Assembly (NCBI GenBank): GCA_905221605.1
Contig: CAJNDS010000207.1
Span: forward strand, 126,001 to 190,000
DNA from: Symbiodinium natans
Lineage: Eukaryota > Sar > Dinophyceae > Suessiales > Symbiodiniaceae
Direction: 5' to 3'
DNA length: 64,000 nucleotides
Shown piece by piece: positions 35,414 through 47,050 of the stretch. Position 1 is the first letter of the stretch, and each line of letters begins with the position of its first letter. The translations under genes and the position numbers were made by a program. The notes under the pieces were generated by a model. The model made no database searches. It was given only the letters and a program-made list of their open reading frames with translations, and was not told the origin of the DNA.

Positions 35414-35535
35414 GCTTCTGGTGGTCAAGAAGCTCCTGCACAACGACTTGCAGATCGAAGCTTCCTGGGCCTTGTCCCTGGAGCATCCTGAAGGGGATTT
35501 CAGGGCCACCACGGTGGAGGGTCTTTGGGCGCATC
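35414..35535 (+). CDS. Exon of unknown protein
   Basis: After the acceptor CGTCACAG an open segment reads LLVVKKLLHNDLQIEASWAL and SLEHPEGDFRATTVEGLW. It has coding-like composition, with a CAGG or GTGTGT edge near its end. No family recognised and no partner exon identified. Confidence 0.4.
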
Positions 35536-36070
35536 CCTGTGTGTGTGTGTGGGTTGGGGGGCAAGATAGAAGGCTAACCAGCCGGGTAACAGCAGCGAGC
35601 CATCATGACTGCAGCACGAATTGAATGAAGATCGTTAGTAGTTCTTCATACCCTTCTTAATTACTCATCTTGGCAACCGAACGGCAGGCTTTGGGGCTGG
35701 CTATGAGCCAGCTGATCAGCCGTGAGCTGCCTGCGTAGCCAGGCGTAGCCATGTATCCACAAAAGCCACCAAGTTGCCAAGAAAATGAGGCGCGTGTCTC
35801 TGCAATTGTTTAGCATGATTACGCTACTTGTGGCTAGTGCAGTTGCCCCTTCCTTCCGAAATCTCTAGGCAAGCAGGGCCCGTCGCATGCCAAGATGCCC
35901 TGAGGCCCGATTCTGGAGACATTTTGCAAGGCGGTGTGTACATGACAAATCCGACGTAGCATGTCGGTGCAAGAACTCCACTCAACATGCCGACAGAGGT
36001 TGTGACAGAGCCATCGCCTGACCTTCAGCAGCAGAGCCCCCACTTGGACTGATACTGCGAGGCTGCAAAG
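35536..36070. other. No gene recognised
   Basis: Short (GT)n at 35537-35551, otherwise nothing supportable. Confidence 0.35.
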
Positions 36071-37066
36071 TCATCGCCGAAGATAGTGAGATGCCCAAAT
36101 TGATACCGAGGGCCCAGTGGCCAATATACTCGAAAGAGCTGTGCTTAGGGAGGATACCCTGGCACACCAGCTACGACAGAAGCATGGGAGAAAGATGGTG
36201 AGGGCTTGCCACAGTCGTGAAAGTTTTGAGACGACGATTGCCGCGAAGCCCTCGAAGAATATTGCTTTCCGAACTCCAGCAGCTGAAGACTTCAGCCGCT
36301 GCAGATGCAGCAGTAGCCAATCAGAGCGTGAACGGAAACATGGGCCGGTGCTGGATGCCGACCAGAGACCACCAACCTGCACTTTCAGGATGGCATTCGT
36401 TCTCAGTTGAGGCGAGGCTAGGTTCACCATGGACCGAAAGCATTTGGACCCCACTCCCAAGCCCATAGCCCAGTGTCCTGTAAGCCGGGTCCCAGGAGGT
36501 ATCAGGAGGTGCGGCGGGGGTCCCAGGGCGACTTTCCCTTCGGGGTGGTCTGCTTGTTCCAGACGAGCCGAGGCGAATAGCTCAACTTTCTCGTCTCGGC
36601 TTTCATTCATGGCCGAAGTGAAGGCCACAACGAAGTCTTCGCCGATTGTGAAGAAGCCAACGCCTGCCAAGACTCGGGCCCGACGAAGCGTGAACACGGA
36701 GTACCCTTGCATTAAGCCCGCGAGGGAGTTTCGCACGATGTAACATGCACACAACGAAAACTCAGGCTCAGGGCCATGCTGGGAGCGAGATGTTTTGCAA
36801 GGAGGTTTAAGAACAGATATGTGTATTCTACTACTGCACCTGCTGCTCGCTAGGCGGTGCTGTTTATTTGGCCCACAGACACCTGCCGGTGGTTCCGAAT
36901 GCTGTAGCAAGGTCCGGGTGCGGCTCAAAAGTCTAGGTATGCAACTGGCTCCCGGGCGTCTTTCCGCGACATAGGGTTTGTAACAAAGCCGTTCTGCTTG
37001 CGACAAGCAGTCCGCTACAAACCTCCGCGACAAGCCTTTGCGACAAGCCCCTTCTTGGAACTGCAT
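36071..37066 (-). CDS. 331-codon open frame of uncertain status
   Basis: The longest open frame in the window and on the strand opposite every confident gene. The middle part (minus strand, about 36400-36740) has GC-rich third positions and protein-like text (FTLRRARVLAGVGFFTIGED, MNESRDEKVELFASARLEQ). A hydrophobic segment lies near the C terminus (WQALTIFLPCFC). The + strand reading of the same stretch (MAEVKATTKSSPIVKKPTPA) is equally GC-rich at third positions, so the minus frame may be a shadow. No homologue recognised. The first part of the frame, over the GCGACA cluster, looks non-coding. Confidence 0.3.
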   Translation of the reverse strand: MQFQEGACRKGLSRRFVADCLSQAERLCYKPYVAERRPGASCIPRLLSRTRTLLQHSEPPAGVCGPNKQHRLASSRCSSRIHISVLKPPCKTSRSQHGPEPEFSLCACYIVRNSLAGLMQGYSVFTLRRARVLAGVGFFTIGEDFVVAFTSAMNESRDEKVELFASARLEQADHPEGKVALGPPPHLLIPPGTRLTGHWAMGLGVGSKCFRSMVNLASPQLRTNAILKVQVGGLWSASSTGPCFRSRSDWLLLHLQRLKSSAAGVRKAIFFEGFAAIVVSKLSRLWQALTIFLPCFCRSWCARVSSLSTALSSILATGPSVSIWASHYLRR

Positions 37067-37166
37067 GGGTTTCGTATCTCTTTTTCAAGACAGCGCGAAA
37101 CAGCCGCGACAAACCCCGCGACATACGTATGTAAACAGGCGGGTGGCGGGACCCCGCGACATACCC
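36960..37166. repeat. Cluster of GCGACA motifs
   Basis: GCGACA followed by A or T occurs seven times in about 200 bases (near 36965, 36999, 37027, 37039, 37103, 37118 and 37157), mostly as CCGCGACA(A/T)A. Spacing is irregular, so this is not a simple tandem array. Confidence 0.7.
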
Positions 37167-40100
37167 CTATTTAGAGCCACAGGTAGCTCCTTCCAAACAA
37201 CTTACCCCACACATTGTGCAGCTGAGTCGTGTTGACTTTTGCTCGCTGTCCGGCTCACAGCCTCTCAGGTTAGCTTTTTTAGTGCTGCACTGCGGCGCGA
37301 AGTCGCGAAATGCAGAGAAGCCGCACTCTAGCCTCCCCACAAGACAAAACGCTGCAAACAATGAAAATCATCCCCATCCGAGTCCAGAGGGCCAGATCCA
37401 AGATACGATGCACCCCAAGACTTGGAGTTTGATCACAAGGATATGGTCCTGACTTGGTCCGGCAAACGGCAAAGCCACTGCCTTGACCACCCTCAGCACC
37501 AGCCATCATTAGCCCACACAGTCGTCACCTGACAGACCCAGCTCCTGGCCGAAACCCGATCCGGGTAGCCACGTTGTCGTCGAAGGCAGCTACGGAGTAG
37601 CCCTCCGGCCCTACGATCCAGGACTAAAGTTAAAAGGAGTTGATTGGGTATAGCCATGAACCGTGAGACGGACAGAGATTCCCCAAGTTTGTTGGACGTT
37701 CACCGTGTGCCATTATTCTAGCCTCGCTGCAGGCGTCTCTTGCGCCATGGATCGGCCCAGGATCGAGCAAGACATTCTGGGTGCTTATGGGAGGCCTGAT
37801 GTAGATTTTGAGCCTGTTCAGACTATTGGCTGTGTAATCAAGCCTCTATCTTCCGTTGACAGGTATCCACTGGTCGTCAAGATACCGCAGGCTGAGATGA
37901 ATGGCGGCACCATTGGGCGCCTAGTTTGCATGTACTGGGGCCGAGCAGGCGCTCGGAATGGTTACAGCATGAACTTCATGCAAATGCGATAGAGCTTGAA
38001 GTTCACCACAGTCACCCAGCATCAGATCCCGCAAAGTTGAGCACAGAGAGTTTGCACGTGCGCCATCCAGCTTCTCCAATCAGGTTTCGGTACACCCAGT
38101 ATCTCATCGAGGTTGACGACTGCGGGAAGGTGTACACTCGGTCTCGCAGGCCGACCGAAAATCAACCACATTCCAGGACGACTTTTCATGTTCATGTTCA
38201 ACAGCTCAATGAATTGTACAGGCCTGCACCACGGAACATGTCCTCACACCGGGATGGGGAGGGGCTCTTCAGAAATGGCTGTGCTGAAGGTACACCATGT
38301 TCGCATGGCTCCATGCAGAGCTCCGCCGTAGAGAGCTGGCGTGCGCGCTGCCAGGGCACTCAGTGTACTGTAGTCGGCTGTGCCGTGAACTACACGATCG
38401 AAACCCGAACGGCTAAAACTCTTCTATTCTGATGCGAGGCCTGAGCTGCCTCCGAAAAAGCTCTTCGGGAACCGAGAGCAGGCAGAAATCCAGCTTGGAC
38501 AGTCGTAGCATTGCTTGTCGTGACATTATAGAACAATTCCTGTGTCGAAGGCAGGTGAATCTATATTTTGTGCTATTGTCATTGTGTTCTGAAAAGCACC
38601 CTAGCAACCTCAAGATGTTGTAATTACCGGCCGGCGAAATCGGCTTGCACGTCGCGAACAGGCATTTGTGGACCGCCGGCGGCAGATGCTTGAGGAATCT
38701 TGGATCACGACGTAGAACTCTTTGTCCATAGGGCAACAGGATGCAAGCGAAGCTTGAAGCTCTTTGTCCTTCTTGCTGTTCTTTGGCGTTCAAATGTGCT
38801 TTCAATGTTGTATATGTACTGTTTGCTGAAACCGCTCGTTCCGGCGGCAAGCGCTCGACACACCTGTTTTGCGGAGATCGCTGGCGCGTGCCGGAAAGAG
38901 GAAGACCCATTTGCGGCGAAAGGCAGGAGTGGTGTGGGGGAACACGGCCAGCTCGCGCTCTTTGCGCTGGCTCACGCCACGCATTCCGCACGCACATCAA
39001 ACGTTAGCTTCACACAAGATGATGCGTGGCCCTGCAAGGCATCATAAGGTGATTCATCTACGCATCACCACCCAATGATTATGTGAACTGAGAGGACTAC
39101 CTGAGAGCCTTGCTGATGCTCCCGGCCGTGATCCAGGACTGAAGATGGTGCTTCGTGCTCCAAGCCATATTATATGTGGCTGACCTAATCTGACGCAGGA
39201 TGGCATGATCTGGGCCTTTCTTGACGCAGACGAAGCAACGGCAGTGGTGCCAAGGTGGGTTCGGTTGTGGTTTCGAGAATTCGGACAATCAGGATGGTAA
39301 GACTTGCATGGGCCTGCGTTCTACGGCATCTGGCCGGAGATCTGCTGTGCTTGCACTACGCTGCGCATGAGCACATACCCTACGCTTGCAGATTTCTCTG
39401 TCGACAAGCAACTCATGCTGCCGCAGACAAGTGCCTCTCTGCTACTTGGCAAACATTAAGATGTTTCGCATGTTTCGCCCAGCCCGACAAGCAGCACTTT
39501 CCCCATGGAGCCAGCTATTCAGAAAAGACTAGACCCAAGATACAGCCTTCCTTCAACTCCTTTTGCGCTTCAAAAGCAGTGCAAGCATCGGGGCTTTCTC
39601 CAGCTTCCTAGGCCCTGAAGAGAGTCGTGGCGGACAAAGAGGCCGAACGCTCTTGGAATCACGGGACCCATGCCAACCCTAAGGGTTGGCAGTGCTTATA
39701 AGCGTACCCGGTTAGATCGTGATGTTCAATTCTCAAGTCCCCGGCCAGTTGTGTGGAATGCGTTCCGATCCTGAACTGCAAAGTTAGGGCATCCCTTCTA
39801 CATCCGAACATCGTGCAACGGCCGAGAAGCTTGACATGCACCATTCTCTAGGGGCTTTGAGGTTAGAGAACATCAGGACAATGGTCCTGACATGTCACCA
39901 CCATCGTACCTGTGATAGCAACGGCACAAGCAGCACTTGTCGTCATCAAGCAGGGCGAGACCTTCCGCCTTTGCGACCCCTCGGTGCTCGAGGCGCGGGC
40001 CTAACAAGCTTCAAAATTCGCATGCAGTCAAGGTCCTCCCATTTGTGGTATTCAGGCTGAGAAAGGTCTTGTAGAAGGGGTTCATGATTGTGGGGGTCTT

Positions 40101-40499
40101 TCTTCTTCTCGCTCCTTACAAGGTTCGCTAAATCCTGTGCAAAAGGGCCTAGCGAGCAGGTATGGGACGGAGGAGTTTCCTCCGTGAACATTGGATGAAC
40201 AACTTTATTGTTTCACGTCATGTACATCTTCGGTGACTGCAACGCAAGAAATCGCGCCATTAAGTTCTGACCGTCAATCGACATCGATTCGGATTTCGGG
40301 AGCGTTCATGAATGCTGAGACACCCGATGAATGTTTGCCGTACGCTTGTCGATGTGTGCCTTTGCCGTGGCAGGAGTTGACGAATTTTGCCTTGGCAGAG
40401 GCAGCCGAGGCTGAACCGGGGTTACACGCATGCGGGGAAGGGGAAGGGGGAGGGGAAGAGGCTTCCATGTGCAAACAACCTGTAAAAGGTCCCAAACCC
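37167..40499. other. No confident gene
   Basis: Two weak coding candidates. From ATG 37747: MDRPRIEQDILGAYGRPDVD and YPLVVKIPQAEMNGG. At about 38100-38170: QYLIEVDDCGKVYTRSRRPT. Neither has a recognised motif. 38430-40190 shows nothing supportable. Confidence 0.3.
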
Positions 40500-40505
40500 G
40501 AAGCT

Positions 40506-40590
40506 GGTTATCCGATCTTCCGGCAGCCCTGCTGATCTGAAGGCGGCGGCCACGGCGCCGCCCTCACAGCAGGCACAGCAAACACTGCAG
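40506..40590 (+). CDS. Possible Ala/Gln-rich exon
   Basis: Open segment reading SPADLKAAATAPPSQQAQQT, ending near CTGCAG. Low-complexity disordered composition; unknown protein. Confidence 0.3.
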
Positions 40591-41082
40591 GCCAGTCTTG
40601 TGGGGTGGCATGGCTCACGTACATGCAAAGCAGACAAGTCCAGTCTGCAACGCCAAGACCTTCGATCACAGGTGCGCCTTACCAACCGGCTGCGCCTTTG
40701 TGCCATTTTGTGCGAAGCCCAGGAAAGTTTGAGAACTGCCGGGTCGAGTTGGGGCAGGGTTGCAATATTCTCTGCCACATGAGGATGAAACTCATTTCTT
40801 ACGACGCCGCTCGGCAGAATGTCGTCAAGTCGGGTCTGCGTGGCCCCCAGTCTGAGACACTGCAATGCACCGAGCTCTGGCAAGATCTCGATACTCCATC
40901 GACAAAGACATTGGGCGAGAAAGAATAAAAGAACGAGAGAAGGAAGGATATCGGCGAAGGAGAGAAGCAGAGGGTTTTTGGCCGGCCGGTCTTTTGCAGT
41001 CCTCTCGCTACTCTCCGGCTCTCCTTCTGGGTGCATCAGAAGAAGAGGGAGAGGAAGAAGAAACATAAGAAGACGAACCGGA

Positions 41083-41191
41083 AGAGGAGGAGGAGGAGGA
41101 GGAGGAGGAGGAGGAGGAGGAGGAGGAGGAGGAGGAGGAGGGAGGAGGAGGAGGAGGAGGAGGAGGAGGAGGAGGAGGAGGAGGAGGAGCG
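41083..41191. repeat. GGA trinucleotide array
   Basis: About 35 units of GGA/GAG with one slip near 41142. It reads as poly-Glu, poly-Arg or poly-Gly on + and poly-Pro, poly-Leu or poly-Ser on -. The long open frames crossing it are artefacts. Confidence 0.95.
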
Positions 41192-42368
41192 GGACGTAAC
41201 AACACGTTGTCGACCGAGTGCCTCGTTTGAGCTTTGCGTGCAGCAGACCCCGAGCCGGGTCCGCCACTTCCTCAAGCCCGTGGCGTTACTCGTAGAAAGA
41301 AGTCATTCAAAGCAGAGGCTGGACGGAGGAGAGAACACTGAACGCGAAGCAAAGAAAGCCAAGAAAGAAATAATGGAAGAAAGAATGAATGAATGAGTGC
41401 GAGCGAGCCCACATGCCCTAAGCCCCTGAAAGAACGAATGAGGTTCGGAGCTTTGTTGGCGCTGCTTGGGCGCGCAACAGAGGATCAGGCCTTGCGTTTG
41501 TGCAGGCAGCGGCATTGTAGATGGACAATCCAGGCAAAACGACAGCGTTACAGGTGGCTGCTGGAGCCGCGGTCAGTGAACACCACCGAAACGGCTGCCA
41601 CGCTCTTACGATGATGCCACGGTGCTGGAAGTGGCCCTCGTTGGTTTCGGCACTCCAGGGCTGAACGAGTGCCGCGCATCTTTTTACTGCATATGCCACA
41701 TGCAGTAGCTGCTCAGCAGCTGTTACTCATACTGGTACAAGCATGCCGTGACAGGATTTCGCTTAAAGACTCAATTTGGCTGACATGCTGCGCACTGTTC
41801 ATGAGTGCCAGATACTCCCTGAAGGCCAAAAAATCGGCAGAGTGAAGCTCTTCAGGTTTTTGCCAAATGCCAAAGGCTCATACCGCAGCCCCTTGACTCA
41901 GGTTTTGCGGCCACGGACTGCCTGAAAAGGCTGATTCAGGAGCCTTCAAGCAGTCTGCACATGCCCACGATTGCCCACTTGAACTCGTGGGGTGACAAAA
42001 GGTCGATCACATGCCAGCACACAGTTGGCATCAGTTGGCTGTGGAGACCCCGCGTTTTGTAGTACTCTCCAGCTTGATTAGAATGGCTTCTCACATTCTC
42101 ATGGCCTAGATTGGCTTAGATGGCCCAGAGAGGCCTCGATTGCAAACCTGATCTCAGGAGAGCCAGGGAGAAGCTCTCCTCTACTTTTGCCAGCAGGAGA
42201 GTGTTCTATGCAGCGTTTCTTCGGGTGTGTCCAAACTCTAAACAACCCACTGCATGCTTTTGCTGCTTTGCTGAGGTTGACTCAAGTTGTTCACTCCACG
42301 ATTTTTGTAGTCAATGTAGTCCAAAACCGTCCACATGCGTAACCCGTTGCTCCTGGCGTCCTGCTCTG
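41192..42368. other. No gene recognised
   Basis: No supportable exon. Confidence 0.35.
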
Positions 42369-42430
42369 GTCGAGGATGGGGCCCTTGACGCCCTCAAGCG
42401 TCTCACTACTGCGGAGGCCTCTGGGCAAGC
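42369..42430 (+). CDS. Possible armadillo-like exon
   Basis: Open segment VEDGALDALKRLTTAEASGQ resembles the G-A-L-x-x-L core of an armadillo repeat. A single repeat-sized piece, so family assignment is tentative. Confidence 0.35.
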
Positions 42431-43228
42431 TGAACCCACCCCATCCTGCTTCGTTAACTTCAGGAATCTAGAATCTTCTGCCTCGATTTGTGAGCCCTCT
42501 GTAGGATTAATAATTCCGCAAGATCACTGGTGCAGTCCACCTCGCTCCACGCGGTTTGCGCGTGGCTGCTCTGGCACGGGCTGCGCTGCAGCGGAGCCAC
42601 CGCCCCAGTGGCCGGCAGGCATCTCCTTGTGGTAATGACTCCACAACACCAGATGCAAGAGATGCAAATGGACCTGAGAAGCTGAGAAGGCCACTGGGGC
42701 CTGGCCATTCTCCCCCGCAGAACCCCATGGGTCCTTGAGGTAATCACGGCCCTGGCTCGGGTGCAAGGAGGCCAGCCTCTCATAGCCTCTCTCTACACAG
42801 CCGGGGTGTGTTGGTGCTACAATGCATATGGAATCATGTACGTACTCACACGTTCCCCAAACTAGCCATGGCAATGATCCCTCCCAGCGCCCTTTGCGTA
42901 TCTTTGCGTGTGGCCCCCGTTGTGCAGACTCTGCACGCGGCCTGGCGCTGCTTGGGAAATTGCTGCTATCAGCAGACCTGGGGGCGAGGGCCGGGAGCCC
43001 CAGTGCTCAGAGTCCCTATGATCCAGAGATATCCAGAGACAGCTATGGCAGCTAGGGAGATCATGAAGATCATGGATGTGACTTTGTGTTCGGCGGTTGC
43101 TTGTGTGGCGAAGCTGTCTGACGTGCACTGCCTGGCTTGCAGCAGAGACTTGTATGGGGTCATGCAGGCACATGGACCATTGGCGCATGGTTTCTTAGAG
43201 GGTCGTAGCAACATCTCTCATCCCCGCC
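42431..43228. other. Upstream region of the ATP synthase gene
   Basis: No exon supported. An AG acceptor suitable for spliced-leader trans-splicing could lie close upstream of 43229, but no single site stands out. Confidence 0.3.
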
Positions 43229-43837
43229 ATGTTCGTCACAAAGCGTCGCTCTTCCGGTTTGGCCGTGCTGCTGCTGGTGGCCGCCTGCTGCCTTCCTGCC
43301 TTCGTCATGCCTCCATCGCAGAGCACGCCTCCGGCCAGGGACCAGATGCTCCTGGCTGGCAGCGCGGGTTTGGTGGCGTCCCTTCCTGCTCCTGCTCATG
43401 CTGGCGGCATGTTTGACTTCGGGCTGACGCTTCCCTTCGTCGCCGGCAGCTTTCTGCTCCTGATGGCCGTCCTCAACGCCCTGTTCTACGCACCTGTGGG
43501 TGAGGAGATTGAGGAGCGCAACGCCAAGCTCCTACAGACGCTCTCTGAAGCCACTGACATGCTGGCCGAGGCGGACGAGATGCAGGTGCAGTACACTGCT
43601 GAGATCAAGGAGGCCCGTGAAAAGGCGGCCAAGGAGTTGGCGGACGCCCGTGAGAAGACCGAGGCAGCGATCGAAGCCCAGATGAGCGCCAAGGCCGCCG
43701 AGCGTGAGAAGAAGGCCGCGGATTTCAGGGCGAAGGTCCAGGATTCCATGAACAAGCAGATCAAGGAGGCTGAGGGCAAGATTGAGGAGCGAAAGACGAC
43801 GTTTGTCAAGAACACACTGGCAGGCGTTGGGCTCTGA
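43229..43837 (+). CDS. atpG: Plastid ATP synthase subunit b' (CF0 subunit II)
   Basis: Peripheral-stalk subunit of the thylakoid F-type ATP synthase, nuclear-encoded, 202 residues in one exon. Residues 1-24 form a signal peptide (LAVLLLVAACCLPA) followed by F25 (FVMPP), the start of the transit peptide in complex red-lineage plastids. AHAGG at 57-60 resembles the thylakoid processing site. Residues 61-89 give the membrane anchor (MFDFGLTLPFVAGSFLLLMA). After the conserved FYAPVGEEIEERNAKL, a long charged coiled coil runs to the end (EAREKAAKELADAREKTEAA). The length fits a mature b' of about 145 residues plus a leader. In-frame start is ATG 43229 at the signal peptide; TGA at 43835. This is the clearest evidence that the organism is photosynthetic. 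Confidence 0.93.
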   Translation: MFVTKRRSSGLAVLLLVAACCLPAFVMPPSQSTPPARDQMLLAGSAGLVASLPAPAHAGGMFDFGLTLPFVAGSFLLLMAVLNALFYAPVGEEIEERNAKLLQTLSEATDMLAEADEMQVQYTAEIKEAREKAAKELADAREKTEAAIEAQMSAKAAEREKKAADFRAKVQDSMNKQIKEAEGKIEERKTTFVKNTLAGVGL

Positions 43838-45978
43838 GTACATATGAGTACAGAGGACCACTTATGGCCTCGTTTTTGCGGATATTGTCAACTCAGCAGG
43901 GACTAGCTCTCTGTATATATCGACATTTTTCCTGCTGACATGGTGCGTGTGCGCTCTTACGCTGTTGAAAGTGTCAAAGAGTCATGATTGTGCAACTGCC
44001 TGTCGACCCGGCTGTGCGCATGCAGCGAACACTAGAGTGAAGTTGCACCGCCGCATCCCGTGGCCCAGATCCTTGCTTCCTTGTGCATTGGTGCGATCGT
44101 GCGCCGGGCGCTTGGAACGACAGATTGTGGAGTCTTGTGCTGCATTGCAGCTACCATCATAGTATGTGCAGGGCCCTTAAAGTGGAAGTCAGCATCAGTG
44201 AGTGGCTGCCAGGCACTCTGAATTGCATGCACAAGCAACATGAAGTCATGGCGCACGGTCCTGTGCAACCAAAATAGTGATAGAAGTTGACGGTTGCGAA
44301 ACTCCGATGCAGGAGCTGGGTTTTTGACAACGATGTCAGGTCACAGACAGCCCCAGGACCAGACAAATGGACACAAGCACACGGAGCCTGAATTCTGACA
44401 AAGTCGAAAACGTGAGCGTCAGAGAGCATGAGGCCATGAGGGCGCGCTGGACGCCAACACTCGGGATCATTGTCTTCGGGCGCAGCTGAGGGCTTTACTT
44501 CCAAAATTCGGAACCTTCCGGGATCCTGACGACTTGGCTTGTCATGCAACTTACGTGGAGTCTTTGAGTTCTTTTGGAGCTCTTCGTCAGAGCATCTCCG
44601 CTTGCCTTGCAGGCGCTGGCGGTGCTCCCATCGCAGTTGGATGCCGCGGAGGACGGAAATCCACTCGGTAACATGATGTGAAACTTCTGAAGAGCCCGGA
44701 GTACAGGAAGCAGCCCTTGCTGCTGCGGCCAGAGATGCTTTACAAGCAGGCGCTCTCACCTGTAAGCAGTTCATTGCAGTTCTCCAGTTGAAGTAAGGGT
44801 GCAGAGTCAGTGTAGCGTGCGGAGAGCCGGTGCAAGCCACTGTCCTCCAAGCAGTTCACTTCCATGAGCCCTCTGAGATACTCTGAGGCTCAGGCTCTCT
44901 GAACTCGGCCAAGCCGAGCCAGCAAACTCTGCCTCTGTCTGCAGCGCCCTCGGATGGGCTTCAGGGTTTTACCTGTCGGCCTGTAAGGCAGGGCCCTCAA
45001 CCTTATAGCCATCCAAGATCATCCAAGCCTTTACCGCCGTCAACAGCCTCTTCAGGGCTCTTCAGCTTAGTTTGTGCAAAGCATAGCCTATGTGAAATAT
45101 TGTTTTGAATGCTTCCAGCGAGCAGGTGTCAAAGCAAAAAGCCAAGAAGTCCAACAATATCAAGGAATAGGAACAGTGGCCCAGGAGAGAGGAAATGCAG
45201 GATGAGCGTTGACATTCGTGGCTGGACATGGCATGGGCAACATTGCGTCAAAATGTGCAGGCATCGGAGGAGCCGCTGCGCAAGGACTCGGTGCCAACCC
45301 CAGTGATTTGAGGGCAAGAATGTGTACCCTGTCGAACCAATGTGCCCTTAGTCTACACCTGTCTCCCACAATGCAAGATGTTTTTTGGAAGTTTTTTGTC
45401 GAGACGCTTGGTCCCTTGGTCTTCACCAGAAAATCCGCTGAGGAGACAGCGTCCCAGACGTCCTTTGAATCCCGTTTCCTGCGTCGAGGGCCCAGCACTC
45501 GCCTTTTTTGGAGGTCCACGTCCATTGAATGTTCGGGGGAACTGGAGCTTGTGGGGCATCTAGTATTTCGTCTCTGCTTTTTCTTGCTCCGTGCTGGTGA
45601 GGTTGTCGTTGGTTAGTTTTCTTGAGTGAAGGCCCTTTCCACTATTTCCCAAGTCAGATTTACGACGATCGGTTGCTTGATGCGCACCTCATCAGTTAGT
45701 GACCTGACCTGATGGACAATGGCCTGATTCATGGTCAAAGGAATAAGTTCATGTAGTCACATGTAGTCTGCGTTCTGAGGTGGCAACAAGTCCAAGCCCG
45801 AGACGGAGAAGAGCGAGGCCCAAGTGATCGCGTTGCGTTTGCCCTCTCAGAGCTTAGTTTGGGAGGGGGAACCATGATCTTCCATGTGATGCAGCTCTCT
45901 AAATATAGCATTACAACATTGGTGACAAATTCAGGGAACCCCATGGTCTTGTCGGGAAGCTCCAGAACCGACCTGCAG
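43838..45978. other. Mostly unassigned
   Basis: Probable 3' untranslated region, then little of note. 44610-44667 has good edges (acceptor CTTGCAG, donor GTAAC) and reads ALAVLPSQLDAAEDGNPL. About 44690-44757 reads EPGVQEAALAAAARDALQAG. Both look like exons of an unknown helical protein, but they are too close together for both boundaries to be right. Confidence 0.35.
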
Positions 45979-47050
45979 GAATCCTCAGCTTCGAAGCAGC
46001 AGGTTCCGGTTCAACGTGTGCAGGGCTCAGCGAGAGAGGGGCAGTTGTGCAGGGTTAGGGTTTAGGGTTTAGGGTTTAGGGTTTAGGGTTTAGGGTTCTT
46101 GTATACTGACCTGAAGCCGAGCTCGGCACAGAGGCACATCAGACATGCATAGAAGGCCCCCCGAATCCAATCAAGACCCCAGACTCAGACATGCAGCAGA
46201 CCACTGAGGATCCAGCTCTTGTGAAACTGCTGTACGAGATCTGCTGCGGCAAGGCTGCCGCGACCTTCAGCCATTCTCCACCCTCAACAGACGGTAAATC
46301 AGCTTGTGCTCAACTGCGGCATGTGCACTCACAGTTCCGTGTGTTATGTGAGCGTGGCATGCAGGGATGCCTGCAGAAGTAATGAGGGGTCGAAGTCATG
46401 CAGCAGAGATTCTGCAATCTTCCAAAACAACTTTCACAAAAGACCTCCCACGCCATCCCAATCTCTCATCATGCAAGACCAGGAGCTGCCACGCATGCAG
46501 ATGCTGCTGGGAGCCTGCCAAGCAGAGGTGCCTGCCATTGGTAGTCCTAGTGGCAGGTAGTTGCCCAAGTAGATGGGCACTCTGAGGATGACTATGGTGG
46601 CGTGGACACAGTGTGGAGCCCAATTGCCGAGCCGACGAGCTCGCAAGATGACCATACTCGAGCGAGCCATAGCGGCACGTTATGACCTTAACGACAAGCT
46701 CCACTGAGGCCACCGCCTGCATGGTCGCCATCCTCGACCATTTTGTACAGCAGAGCACAGAGAAGGAGTCACCACATTTGCGTGTGATTTGTAATCAGCG
46801 CACGCCCAGACACTTGATTCTAGCGACGAGCGGGAGGAGTCCGCGAAACTCCGCGACTTGCTCCCTCTCGTGCCACAACTTCAGAAGCTGACAGAGGCCG
46901 TCACAGATAATTGAAGATCTGACTTGCTGACACGCTTGCGAGTTCATGGCGCCCAGGGTGACGAAGATGGGCAGATGGTCGAAGGGGGCGCTGGTGGCGC
47001 AGCCGCAGGCGAGCCACCGCCACAGCAGGTCACCCGCGAGGAGGCCCGTG
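45979..47050 (+). CDS. Unknown protein, at least three exons
   Basis: Exon 45979-46053 (25 codons, phase 0 at both ends) reads ESSASKQQVPVQRVQGSARE. Exon 46176-46293 reads MQQTTEDPALVKLLYEICCG and KAAATFSHSPPSTD and ends at a GTAAAT donor. A later exon from 46957 reads GDEDGQMVEGGAGGAAAGEP and PPQQVTREEARD. The first intron begins exactly with the telomere-like tract. The phase between the second and third exon does not match, so at least one exon is missing. No domain recognised. Confidence 0.5.
46054..46097. repeat. Six-unit TTTAGGG tract inside an intron
   Basis: GTTAGGG followed by five perfect TTTAGGG units. It starts at the proposed GT donor of the surrounding gene. Confidence 0.9.

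Noticed and set aside
40422-41396. Long open frames with poly-Leu/Pro on - and poly-Glu/Gly on +
   Set aside because: They are produced by the GGA/TCC trinucleotide array, which lacks stops in every frame; flanking sequence has no protein-like support.
44157-44840. 227-codon minus-strand open frame
   Set aside because: No motif, and + strand segments with good splice edges (44610-44667) overlap it.
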